Positions 8,645-16,521 of a stretch of 43,264 bases of DNA are shown here, in pieces. The position numbers and the translations under genes are program-made. How positions within the stretch are numbered: the stretch's first letter is position 1; each line of letters opens with the position of its first letter. The notes beneath the pieces are model-generated. The model was not told where the DNA came from. It was given only the letters and a program-made list of their open reading frames with translations, and made no database searches. The DNA comes from Magnetococcales bacterium (GTDB taxonomy: Bacteria > Pseudomonadota > Magnetococcia > Magnetococcales > JADFWT01). The stretch is from contig JADFWT010000011.1 in the NCBI GenBank assembly GCA_015233785.1, forward strand, positions 1 to 43,264. Reading direction: 5' to 3'.

Positions 8645-10507
8645 TTAAGGCTTTATCCAACTGGGAAAACCGCACCAATTGTGCCGCTTATCCAGCATTT
8701 TCCACACGGCTTTCAGGCTGTTATGAAGTACCCGATAGGCGGGGTACGACTCCGGCCTTCTTTGATCTTGGGTAACCTGTTTGATCCAGTGTGTTTCAAA
8801 ATCCAAGGGGGTATCCAGTAGTGGGCGAATCTCCTGAAGGTGTTGGCGGAATCGGTTCTCATCGGCGGCCTGATAACCGTAATGAACCGAGATGGGGTAG
8901 AAGAGCGTCTCAAAGATGTGGGCATCGTTGGGGGAGAAGAGCGCGCCCACCTTGCGGTTGACACTGCTCTGGTCAAACCCCTGGATTCTTGGTGAGAGCT
9001 TGGAGGATGGTCCCCAGTAGGTTTGGCCAAGGAAACTGCTCCGGTAGAGCGCTTCATGATCGGCGATCCCCATCCATTCAGCCAGTTTCGGCATGATCTC
9101 TCTGGGATGTTTTTTGAGATCTTCCAGCCGAACGGCCACCGAGGGGTGCAGCAGATGGGCCGGAAGCAGCATATGGTCCCACATGGCGGTCAGGCTGGTA
9201 GCGGCTTCATCGTAGGCCGCGCTGATCCAATCTCCGCCGGGTGGATTTGGGGCGGGGGTGTTCATGTCATTATACAGCATGCTCTCCAGACTCTGAACAG
9301 GGTGGCGCATGGCGGTGAGAATGCGGGCTTTGGGGAACTGAGCCAGAAAGCGTCGAAACCCTGTCGTCTGGGTGTTGTGGCTGTGGTGGAAGATGCGTTT
9401 GTTCGGGGTGATTTCGCACCCAAGTGTCCGATCCAATGCCATGTGAATCAATTTAAAAAGTGTCCGAGGTTCCACCTCTTGGCACTGGTTGAGCAGTTGC
9501 TGGAGATGGCCGACAAAAAGTGTACGATCCACTTTCAGAGGCCGGTTGCGGTCTTCCCCCATCCCATCGAACCCCAGCCGTTGATGGTCATCTGTATGAA
9601 CCGGCCCAGGGTGGCTGCATGGATCCAATAGAAATAGATAGCTCTCTGTGACGGTTTGGGCCAGTTTCTTCCGCCATTGAGGGTGGTCTGGCTTCAGGTT
9701 AAAGCGCTGCTGAATGTGGGGTGAGAAAAAGTTATTCAGCGCCATGCCCGGTGTGGTGGTGATGTGCGGATGGCTATCGAACAAGCTGTGCAGGAATAGT
9801 GTGCCGGAGCGTCCAAAATGTTGAAGTGCTACGGCCTCTTCCAGGTGGCTCTCAAAGGGTGTTGTTGAGCAGGGCGTGTCTTGTTCGCGAGCCAGGAGCT
9901 GTTGGAAACTTCTTTTGGCGGTCTCCACCTCACCGCGCTGATTCTCTATCAGGCTTATGAGATAGAGCGAAGTTGTGTCGTTTGGATTGAGTTTTTGGGC
10001 CTCATGGAGTGGCTCAATAGCGCGTTCCGGCTCTCCTTGCATGCGTAGCGCCTGCCCCAGATTGGTATGGGCGGCGTCATTTTCGGGACGAGATTGAATG
10101 GCTGCTTGATAGGTGATAATGGCCTGATCCAGTTGGCCTAGTTGGAGCAGGAGGGTGGCCAAGGCGAATTGGGCTTCGTGGAACAGTGGCTGGAGGTCGA
10201 TGGCGCGTTTAAAGCAGGTTATGGCCTCTTGGGGTTCTTCTAGGGATTCCAGAGCCAGCCCAAGCCCAAGGTGGGAGGGCGGGTGGTTGGGTTCCAAGGC
10301 CAGGATGCGACGAAAGAGTGGGGCGGCTTGATCGTGACGCGTTACCTGCATGGCGATGGAGGCCAGCATGCTCAGGGTTGGAATATGCTCCGGTACTGAT
10401 TCCAGGATGGCGCGACATAGCGTTTCGCACGCGGACAGATGCCCGGCATTCAGGTGATCTAAGGCTTGCTCGTGGGCTTGATACAGGGTGAGGGTTTCCG
10501 GGGGCAT
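8645..10507 (-). CDS. TPR-repeat protein with C-terminal sulfotransferase-fold domain (copy 3)
   Basis: 620 residues and first gene of the minus-strand run. The ATG at 10507 has AGGA about 8 bases upstream. TPR units span about residues 8-207. The transferase domain starts near 222, with 5'-PSB loop FGRSGTLFLHSLF at 231-243 and 3'-PSB-type motif RHPVQSLESMLY. It shares the YWGPSSKLSP and VGALFS blocks with the two downstream copies, and its N-terminus (LTLYQAHEQALDHLNAGHL) resembles that of copy 1. Flanking the donor-biosynthesis genes with paralogous transferases suggests several acceptors or positions. A 134-base gap to the kinase gene leaves room for an internal promoter. Confidence 0.85.
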   Translation of the reverse strand: MPPETLTLYQAHEQALDHLNAGHLSACETLCRAILESVPEHIPTLSMLASIAMQVTRHDQAAPLFRRILALEPNHPPSHLGLGLALESLEEPQEAITCFKRAIDLQPLFHEAQFALATLLLQLGQLDQAIITYQAAIQSRPENDAAHTNLGQALRMQGEPERAIEPLHEAQKLNPNDTTSLYLISLIENQRGEVETAKRSFQQLLAREQDTPCSTTPFESHLEEAVALQHFGRSGTLFLHSLFDSHPHITTTPGMALNNFFSPHIQQRFNLKPDHPQWRKKLAQTVTESYLFLLDPCSHPGPVHTDDHQRLGFDGMGEDRNRPLKVDRTLFVGHLQQLLNQCQEVEPRTLFKLIHMALDRTLGCEITPNKRIFHHSHNTQTTGFRRFLAQFPKARILTAMRHPVQSLESMLYNDMNTPAPNPPGGDWISAAYDEAATSLTAMWDHMLLPAHLLHPSVAVRLEDLKKHPREIMPKLAEWMGIADHEALYRSSFLGQTYWGPSSKLSPRIQGFDQSSVNRKVGALFSPNDAHIFETLFYPISVHYGYQAADENRFRQHLQEIRPLLDTPLDFETHWIKQVTQDQRRPESYPAYRVLHNSLKAVWKMLDKRHNWCGFPSWIKP

Positions 10508-10914
10508 GGGAGGATTCCTATTATGGAGCGCCGATCAAGCCTAAGAGGTGTTGGGTAAGTGGACAAGGGAGAATATAGTAACGCCTTCTGGTTTTCTGAT
10601 TTTTTGTATAATATGGGTTAGTATATGTGAAGTTCCGTGTGATTATGTTCCTAGAATCAGTTATCCTCTTTTCAGAGCAAGAGCCAATTATATTCTTTGG
10701 GCGTGGGATGGGTCCAATCAGCCCACGCAGCTTTGTTGTTTTCGGCCAGTCGAACCCGGAAACATTAAGGTTCAACCCGAAGGTCTCACTGCAAAGAGAG
10801 GAAAGAATAAGATATTAATCGTTAGTGATGATGGAAATAATGGACATTCAAGAAGTCATGAACAGGGGCGATTCATATTCATGAAACTGTAAGTCAAATA
10901 TCAGATTATGTTGA
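10508..10914. other. Gene-free, AT-richer stretch upstream of the TPR/phosphoramidate operon
   Basis: About 400 bases visibly richer in A/T than the flanking genes. Short ORFs of 63-114 codons occur on both strands but have no recognisable motif and no convincing ribosome site. A perfect TATAAT lies at 10607-10612 on the plus strand without a clear -35. The stretch probably holds the promoter of the minus-strand operon starting at 10507, but I cannot place it. Confidence 0.4.
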
Positions 10915-10944
10915 GTTTACGGATCATAATACAGATCTGTAAAC
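10915..10944. repeat. Inverted repeat at the 3' end of the DUF922-like gene
   Basis: GTTTACGGATC (10915-10925) and GATCTGTAAAC (10934-10944) are inverted copies with one mismatch and an 8-base A/T loop. It covers the stop codon at 10917. No U-tract follows on either strand, so it is not a standard terminator. Confidence 0.4.
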
Positions 10945-11774
10945 CCCTCCAGCTCTCCCACCTGTTGCCGAAGCAGCTCAGAAGCCTGATATTCGGCCCG
11001 TTCCCGCCGCACCGTGTTATCCATCTGCATCACCTGCTCTTCAATTATTGCCTTCAGTTTGTCACAGGGCTGGAGTGATTTTCCCTTTAGGGTCTCCAGC
11101 CAGTAGTTCAGTGCCACCAGACGTACGATGGCGATATGAGCATGGCCCTTGGCGTGGCGCAGTGTGTTATTGTAGCGCCGCTGCCAGGCCTCCCGGAAGG
11201 TATCATTGGGGTTGGTCCAATGCGGCATGGTGATGGTGAAACGTGCCCCGAGAAATGATGCCGGGTCGATACGGCAGAGTCCATCACCATCGTTGATGAC
11301 ATCCAACTGATATTGGGGTTCCATATCAAAAGAGGTGGGGGATTTGGTCTCCTCCATGCTGCGGGCCAGATCGTGCTGGAGGTGATAGAGCTGGTTGGCG
11401 TCATCGTCTTGGATCGGCTGCTGTTCGGTCAACTGCTGGGCCAGATGCTCCGCTCGACCTGTGGCCTCTTCGTGGCTCACCTTCTGGGCCGGAGAGTGTA
11501 GACGCATCTCCCGACCCAGATCGATCCAGTCATCTCCCTTAATATCGTAGTGTTCCACCTGGAACTCAAAGTAGCCTTTCATATCCTGGGGGATGGCAGG
11601 GGCAATATAGGCGTTTGGCATGGGATAGAGGGCATCACCGCAGCCGCCAACAAATAGAACTATAAGTAACCATGGCAGATGCCGACCGGTCCATACCAAG
11701 TGTCCTGTCGATTGAGACCCCTTTGGAACACTGAATAGGGTGGCATGGCCCTGGTTCGCCTTCTCTGTGCGCAT
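10917..11774 (-). CDS. DUF922-like lipoprotein with altered HExxH motif
   Basis: 285 residues from the ATG at 11774, preferred because GGAGGG (11786-11781) lies 6 bases before it. An ATG at 11792 is possible but has no such site. A hydrophobic stretch LLIVLFVGGC ends in a lipobox about 45 residues from this start, so the export signal is unusually long or the real start is further in. The remainder resembles DUF922, described as predicted secreted Zn-dependent proteases. The expected HExxH appears as HAKGH inside RHAKGHAHIAI, with lysine in place of glutamate, so peptidase activity is doubtful. It follows the rhodanese gene at 11804 by 29 bases and is probably co-transcribed. Confidence 0.7.
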   Translation of the reverse strand: MRTEKANQGHATLFSVPKGSQSTGHLVWTGRHLPWLLIVLFVGGCGDALYPMPNAYIAPAIPQDMKGYFEFQVEHYDIKGDDWIDLGREMRLHSPAQKVSHEEATGRAEHLAQQLTEQQPIQDDDANQLYHLQHDLARSMEETKSPTSFDMEPQYQLDVINDGDGLCRIDPASFLGARFTITMPHWTNPNDTFREAWQRRYNNTLRHAKGHAHIAIVRLVALNYWLETLKGKSLQPCDKLKAIIEEQVMQMDNTVRRERAEYQASELLRQQVGELEGFTDLYYDP

Positions 11775-11803
11775 AGTGATCCCTCCCATCATCAGGCTGG
11801 ATG

Positions 11804-12418
11804 TTACGGCATATGGATCAGCTCTTTCCCAAGCTTGTAGGTCCAGGGTAGACCGGAATTTTTCCAGCCATTGATCAGCCGTTGGCCCTTGTTAGGGCCG
11901 CTTTGCAACGCATCTCCCTCATAGCCATTGACCAGTGTGTGGACATTCTTATAGCCCGCTTTGAAGAGCCGGTTGACCCCTTTGGCGCTACGTCCACCGG
12001 AGCGACACATTAGAATCAGCGTGGTGTCGCGCCCCAGCCCCCTGCTGGTCAGGAACGCTTCGACCTCATCGACAAAATCTAGGTTAGGCACCATGTTGTA
12101 GGCGTTTTCATTGGGATCAAATTGATCACCCATCCGTTCCACCGGTATATTGGCATCCACCAGGGTTGGCGTACCGAGAAAATTGAGTTCGGCAGGGATG
12201 CGCACATCCAGAAAAACCACTGGAGCGTTTTTTCCAGCCCGAGCGGTCATAATCTTCTCGTACACTTGGCGAGCTGTCAGATAACTTCCAGGTTCCACCA
12301 GCTTCCACTTGGGTAATTTTGCGACATCGATCTCCTGGATTGCTCCCATGCAGCCGCCTGTTCCGAGCCCCGTAGCTATCAGCAGCATTGGAATCCATCG
12401 TTTGAACCAATGTGTCAT
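11804..12418 (-). CDS. Rhodanese-domain lipoprotein (copy 1)
   Basis: 204 residues. Signal sequence with lipobox GTGGC (C23), so it is likely anchored in the periplasm. A single rhodanese domain follows: VVFLDVR, then the active-site loop LMCRSGGRS with the catalytic cysteine, and a C-terminal NGWKNSGLPWTY block. Rhodaneses carry persulfide sulfur on this cysteine. The natural sulfur donor and acceptor of exported single-domain forms are mostly unknown. It is a clear paralogue of the gene at 12643, sharing LNFLGTPTxxDANIP, CRSGGRS and NGWKNSG. It probably forms an operon with the DUF922-like lipoprotein just downstream. Confidence 0.88.
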   Translation of the reverse strand: MTHWFKRWIPMLLIATGLGTGGCMGAIQEIDVAKLPKWKLVEPGSYLTARQVYEKIMTARAGKNAPVVFLDVRIPAELNFLGTPTLVDANIPVERMGDQFDPNENAYNMVPNLDFVDEVEAFLTSRGLGRDTTLILMCRSGGRSAKGVNRLFKAGYKNVHTLVNGYEGDALQSGPNKGQRLINGWKNSGLPWTYKLGKELIHMP

Positions 12419-12583
12419 CTCTATCGCGCCCCCCGCGCATTCCCCCGTTTAAATTAGCTGTTTCAAATATTCCCAACCAGTAAGATTATCTATATTATAC
12501 CATAATTACAATGGATATGGTCTGATAGTTGGTGCGCCATTGGGCAGGTACCTTCCAGCCGGGATGTGCACCCGATACCAGAA

Positions 12584-12612
12584 CACCCGGTCCATAGCGG
12601 AAGAACCGGGTG
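12584..12612 (-). other. Hairpin between the two rhodanese genes
   Basis: CACCCGGT (12584-12591) and ACCGGGTG (12605-12612) form an 8-pair stem with a 13-base loop, about 30 bases past the stop of the 12643 gene. No U-run follows, so it may be an mRNA-stabilising hairpin or a weak terminator. Confidence 0.4.
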
Positions 12613-12642
12613 CGGGGATCATGTCGATGTCCTGAAGGCTTT

Positions 12643-13266
12643 CTACATGGTGTAGATGTGCTCCTGTTTCAGCCTGTAGGTCCACGGCATGCCGGAGTTT
12701 TTCCAACCGTTGACCACACGCATGCCTCTCATGGGGCCTGCTTTGGCTGTGTCGCCTTCGTAGCCGTCCACCACAGTGTAGACATTTTTGATGCCCGCAC
12801 TGTAGAGCAGATTGGCAGCCGTGGCGCTACGGCCACCGGAGCGGCATATCAGGATAATCGCCGTATCACGGGGTAGGCCCTTCTTGGACAGAAGATCTTC
12901 CACATGAAAGAGAAAATTGGGATTTACGGAAAGCTTGTAGCTCTTTTTGGCTGGATTGTAGATGTAGCTCATCACCTTAAACGGAATGTTGGCATCGGTG
13001 ACGGTGGGGGTACCGAGGAAGTTCAGTTCGGCACGGGTACGCACATCCAGAAACAGGACCGGCTTTACATCTGCCTTGCCGTCTATGGTGGCTTTTTTCA
13101 TGGCATACGCCTGAATGGAGGTCAGATATTGCCTGGAAGAGACCTGCTTCTTTTTCGGCAGCATATCGAAGTCGATGGTGGCTGGTTTCGGCCCACCGCA
13201 GGCCACCAAGCCAATGCTCAATGCTATCAAGAGGATAGGCAGTAACTTTTTGGGTCGTTTCAACAT
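12643..13266 (-). CDS. Rhodanese-domain lipoprotein (copy 2)
   Basis: 207 residues, signal sequence with lipobox LVAC (C23). Rhodanese core VLFLDVR and active-site loop LICRSGGRSA with the catalytic cysteine retained. A GAGAGGC ribosome site lies about 6 bases before the ATG. It is about as long as the neighbouring copy at 11804 and keeps all the shared blocks, so the pair is a tandem duplication. The 224 bases between them contain a hairpin but no other gene. The middle insert (YIYNPAKKSYKLSVNPNF) differs most between copies and may set partner specificity. Confidence 0.88.
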   Translation of the reverse strand: MLKRPKKLLPILLIALSIGLVACGGPKPATIDFDMLPKKKQVSSRQYLTSIQAYAMKKATIDGKADVKPVLFLDVRTRAELNFLGTPTVTDANIPFKVMSYIYNPAKKSYKLSVNPNFLFHVEDLLSKKGLPRDTAIILICRSGGRSATAANLLYSAGIKNVYTVVDGYEGDTAKAGPMRGMRVVNGWKNSGMPWTYRLKQEHIYTM

Positions 13267-13384
13267 GGAATGCCTCTCATATCGAAGATGTTAAAAATAT
13301 CAGATTGTTCATTTTGGGCAATTATAACAGATCGCAATGACGGATCCTGGGTCTCTTCTTTTGGAGAGCATTTATGGGGCAGGT

Positions 13385-13996
13385 TTACCCCTGTGCGTAG
13401 TGTGTCAATGCTTCCAGCGCCCGCTCACCCTCTTTTTGAAGCTGAATTAATAGATCGGGGACTTGATCCCATTGGGCCGTTTTTGCGGCCTGTTCCAGCG
13501 CGTAACAGATGGCCATCAGCCGTTCGGCACCGATATAAGCGGATGAACCTTTCAGCTTATGGGCTCTTCGTGCCAGTGATTCACCATCCCCGGCTTGATG
13601 GGCCTGCTCCAGAGCGCTTTTTCGCTGGGGAAAATGGTCGATGAACATGTAGGCCAGAGGTACAAATTGTGTTCCCATCTCTTCACGGAGTCGCTCAATG
13701 GTTGAGGCTTTTAAGGGCGCTGGGACCGTCTCGTGATTGGTGGGGCTCTCTGGCACCGTTTGCATCGGGGGGAGGGCCGGGTGATAGCCGCCATCCGCAG
13801 ATGTAGCTGCGTGACGCAAGGCCGACTCCAAACGCTTCTGAATTTTTTCGGAGGTCTGATCTAGAGCGTGTTCAGCTTCCTGCCTGATCAATCGTTCACG
13901 TCGCAATGCAATCTTGAGGTGTCTGACCCACCACAATGCGGAGACCAGAAGCAGCGCCGTAATTGCCCATCCGATCATCATCAGTTTCATGGTCAC
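13385..13996 (-). CDS. Membrane-anchored histidine phosphotransfer (HPt) protein
   Basis: 203 residues. An N-terminal transmembrane helix (about 6-24) is followed by a basic, helical, coiled-coil-prone linker (27-63), a Pro-rich spacer (72-95) and a C-terminal HPt domain with the phospho-accepting H146 in RRAHKLKGSSAYIGAERL. HPt domains relay phosphate between receiver domains in multi-step phosphorelays. Free-standing membrane-tethered forms are less common. The GTG at 13996 is preceded by AAGGA, and an ATG two codons later is an alternative. The REC-wHTH-REC protein at 16522, whose own HPt-like domain lacks histidine, is a possible partner. That link is inference. Confidence 0.85.
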   Translation of the reverse strand: MTMKLMMIGWAITALLLVSALWWVRHLKIALRRERLIRQEAEHALDQTSEKIQKRLESALRHAATSADGGYHPALPPMQTVPESPTNHETVPAPLKASTIERLREEMGTQFVPLAYMFIDHFPQRKSALEQAHQAGDGESLARRAHKLKGSSAYIGAERLMAICYALEQAAKTAQWDQVPDLLIQLQKEGERALEALTHYAQG

Positions 13997-14164
13997 CTAC
14001 ATCCTTCCGATACCGATCCACGATTTTCTCTACGAATGGTCGTCTGTTATTTTTCTAAGGTATGATATTGTCATGTGTTGAGGGCGTTATGTGAAACATC
14101 ATTGAACCCGTGAAACAAAATTAACTTATAGGTCCCTGATACCCGAAGATGAAAAGACCATTCT

Positions 14165-15688
14165 ATGTTTAAAAGACTCCGACAATCCATCGGTGCAAAA
14201 ATTCTTCTGGTGGCAGGTATCTTTGGTGCACTGGTTCTGGCAGTCATGGGGATATTCTCTATCTATACGTTGGAGCAGAGTCTGCTGGCCCAAAATGAGC
14301 AGGCGCTGCGCCGACAGCTCGATAGCGTGGGGCTTGGACTACAGTCGATCATGCTGGCAGGATCTTCGGACATTGCGCGCAGCTATGTGCAGCAGCTCAA
14401 AACCGGCCGAGGAATGGAGCAGTTGCGCATTCTGCGTACCGATGGTGAAGAGGCGTTTTATAACAGTGAAGGGGGCGATGAAGAGGAGGGTGAAGAGGGT
14501 GAAAAGATGCCGCCCAAGCCGCCCCCAACCCGTTACATCTCCCAACTGAAAGATGTGGTGGGCCATCAAACCACCATGTCGCTGTTTAGTGTGTCGGAGC
14601 AAGGTGAGCGTCAGGTAACTTTTCTGGCTCCAGTATTGAACCAGGAGGCGTGCCACGCCTGTCATGGTGATGATCACAAGGTGCGCGGTGTGGTGCAGGT
14701 CACCAGCTCACTGGAAGCGGTGCATGGCGAGATTGAGGCTATGAAGCTGAAGGCCACGCTGGTATTGGTGGCGGCTGTATTGCTCTATCTCATGATTCTG
14801 GGCTTGTTATTGCATCGTGCGCTCGGTGTTCCTCTGGGCCGGATTCAGAACCTGATTCAGAGTATCGCCATGGGGGATCTGACCTTGCGGTTACCGCTTC
14901 CCAAAGAGCCCTACGACGAAATTGGCCGCATCAGTTCCGATGTCAACAGTATGGCCGAGCATCTGCACAATACCATCGGTGCCATCAACGAAGCTTCTCA
15001 TGATCTGCGGCAGTTTTCTCATCAGTTTGAGGATGTCAAACAGATTATTGAGGGGGGAGCCTCCAGCACCTCCAACGTCACCGAAGAGGTGGCCTCCTTC
15101 ATGAAAATCATCATCTCTTCCATCTGGTCCAACGCCTCCGGCTCCAAACAGACCGAGGAGATTGCCTACAGTGTGGCGGAGGATGCCAAAGAGGGTGGTG
15201 CGGTGATGAAGAGCGCCATTGAATCCATGAAGCAGATTGCTGAGCGCACGCAGGTTATTCAGGAAATTGCCCGTCAGACCAACATGTTGGCACTAAATGC
15301 AGCCATTGAGGCAGCCCGAGCCGGGGAGCGTGGGAAAGGCTTTTCGGTGGTGGCGACTGAGGTACGCAAGCTGGCTGAGCGGAGCCAGTTGGCGGCCAGC
15401 GAGATTGATAAAATGACACAGGGAAGTGTCGAGATTGCCGATCGGGCCGGGCAGAAAATTGAAGAGCTGATTCCCAACATTGTCGAGACCGCCCGACTTG
15501 TAGGTAATATTCATGTTGCCAACAGTAGTCAGAGCGATAGCGCAGAGCAGATCACTCAGGCTATTCAACGGTTGGACGAAGTGGTGAAGGGCAATAGCGA
15601 GTCCACGGATCGGATCGTCACGATCTCCAAGGAGCTGTTTGAGCTGACCCGTAATCTTCAGGACACCATCGCCCGCTTTCAGACCTGA
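14165..15688 (+). CDS. Methyl-accepting chemotaxis protein with periplasmic c-type haem site
   Basis: 507 residues. TM1 about 12-34, periplasmic sensor about 35-195, TM2 about 197-217, HAMP about 218-272, then the cytoplasmic signalling helices with the conserved hairpin around [21 protein letters not shown]. The sensor contains C163-H-A-C166-H167, a perfect CxxCH haem-attachment motif just before TM2, as in Tll0287/DUF3365-type haem sensors. This predicts a covalently bound haem sensing redox state or a small gas. An acidic insert lies at about 103-113. It ends in ARFQT with no CheR-docking pentapeptide. It converges with the Arg-rich gene, 12 bases apart. Confidence 0.93.
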   Translation: MFKRLRQSIGAKILLVAGIFGALVLAVMGIFSIYTLEQSLLAQNEQALRRQLDSVGLGLQSIMLAGSSDIARSYVQQLKTGRGMEQLRILRTDGEEAFYNSEGGDEEEGEEGEKMPPKPPPTRYISQLKDVVGHQTTMSLFSVSEQGERQVTFLAPVLNQEACHACHGDDHKVRGVVQVTSSLEAVHGEIEAMKLKATLVLVAAVLLYLMILGLLLHRALGVPLGRIQNLIQSIAMGDLTLRLPLPKEPYDEIGRISSDVNSMAEHLHNTIGAINEASHDLRQFSHQFEDVKQIIEGGASSTSNVTEEVASFMKIIISSIWSNASGSKQTEEIAYSVAEDAKEGGAVMKSAIESMKQIAERTQVIQEIARQTNMLALNAAIEAARAGERGKGFSVVATEVRKLAERSQLAASEIDKMTQGSVEIADRAGQKIEELIPNIVETARLVGNIHVANSSQSDSAEQITQAIQRLDEVVKGNSESTDRIVTISKELFELTRNLQDTIARFQT

Positions 15689-15700
15689 GACGCGGAACGT

Positions 15701-16024
15701 TTACCAGAGCCAGGGGTTCAGACGACGATCATCGGAGACGTGACGACGTTCGCGACGGCGACGGCGATCATGTCCGGTGAGACGACGGTCGCCACCGCCT
15801 CCGCCTTTGTTATGTTTTCCCTTGGACTGCTGTTCTTGGAGTTCCTTCTCCTGGGCGTCTAGAGCCATCTCCAGTTCACGGTTGCGCCGGGCAAGACGCC
15901 GTTCGGCTCGACTGCGGGGCCCATCGCGTCGTTCACGCCGTCCACGACGTTCATCGTCGTGGCGTCGTTCGCTGCTCTCCCGTCTCTCCCAATTCTCTTG
16001 CTCTGTCAGAATATCCAGACTCAT
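15701..16024 (-). CDS. Small arginine-rich, charged hypothetical protein
   Basis: 107 residues, dominated by ERR/DRR/RRR runs at both ends, with a helical E/Q/L-rich middle (about 50-66) and a short GGGGG linker. No family recognised. The ATG has AGGGGA about 9 bases upstream, which supports translation. The opposite strand also has an open frame there, as expected from low-complexity Arg codons. Such composition could bind nucleic acid or anionic surfaces, but nothing in the sequence proves this. Confidence 0.6.
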   Translation of the reverse strand: MSLDILTEQENWERRESSERRHDDERRGRRERRDGPRSRAERRLARRNRELEMALDAQEKELQEQQSKGKHNKGGGGGDRRLTGHDRRRRRERRHVSDDRRLNPWLW

Positions 16025-16521
16025 GGCGCGGTCCCCTAATCCAATTGACTCTCCGGCCTCACTCCATGTGCGCCCACGCCGCTTCGGGAACGATGCCCGA
16101 CACGATGCGTTTATGCACCATTAGAATCGACTTGGAATGATAGCACATTGAAGGGTGTTGAGGCCATTGTGAACATGGAGAATGGTCGAATTGAAAAGAG
16201 TGATGGAGATCGGAAGGAGAGAAAGGCCGGTGGGAGAGGGCTCTCCCACCGGGTTCGATGTCTGCGACATGTATCTCCGGCGAACGAAATTTCAAGGTGT
16301 TTGAGGGGGGGGAGGCACCTTGAAAGCGCGCATAAGCCGGAGGGGCCGACATGTTCGCTGACATCAGAAAGTGATCTCGTGTGATGAGTTCGCTTTCGAT
16401 GGAGAAGATGCTAACACACCATTATGTAACTGTATGTCTCAAGGTGGGGTAAAATTGTAATTCAGTGTATCGATTGGTAACGAGACTGTAGGAATGTGGG
16501 AAAAGAGGCCGAATGTATGGG
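16025..16521. other. 497-base intergenic region with one strong palindrome
   Basis: No convincing gene. A 101-codon minus-strand ORF (16364-16059) has no motif, has a biased composition and runs through the palindrome at 16227-16252. The rest shows no further structure that I can support. Confidence 0.5.
16227..16252 (-). terminator. Perfect 12-base-pair hairpin, probable terminator of the response regulator gene
   Basis: CCGGTGGGAGAG (16227-16238) and CTCTCCCACCGG (16241-16252) are perfect inverted copies around two G residues. On the minus strand it is followed by CCTTTCTCTCCTT, moderately U-rich, about 270 bases past the stop at 16522. Little U follows on the plus strand. Confidence 0.55.

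Noticed and set aside
1180-10507. TPR proteins as ordinary PAPS sulfotransferases
   Set aside because: Not excluded, but no sat/cysD/cysN is in the window and the operon makes a different 3'-phosphonucleotide donor, so it was kept only as the alternative.
16059-16364. 101-codon minus-strand ORF between the Arg-rich gene and the regulator
   Set aside because: No motif or ribosome site, runs through a strong palindrome, composition unlike the neighbouring proteins.
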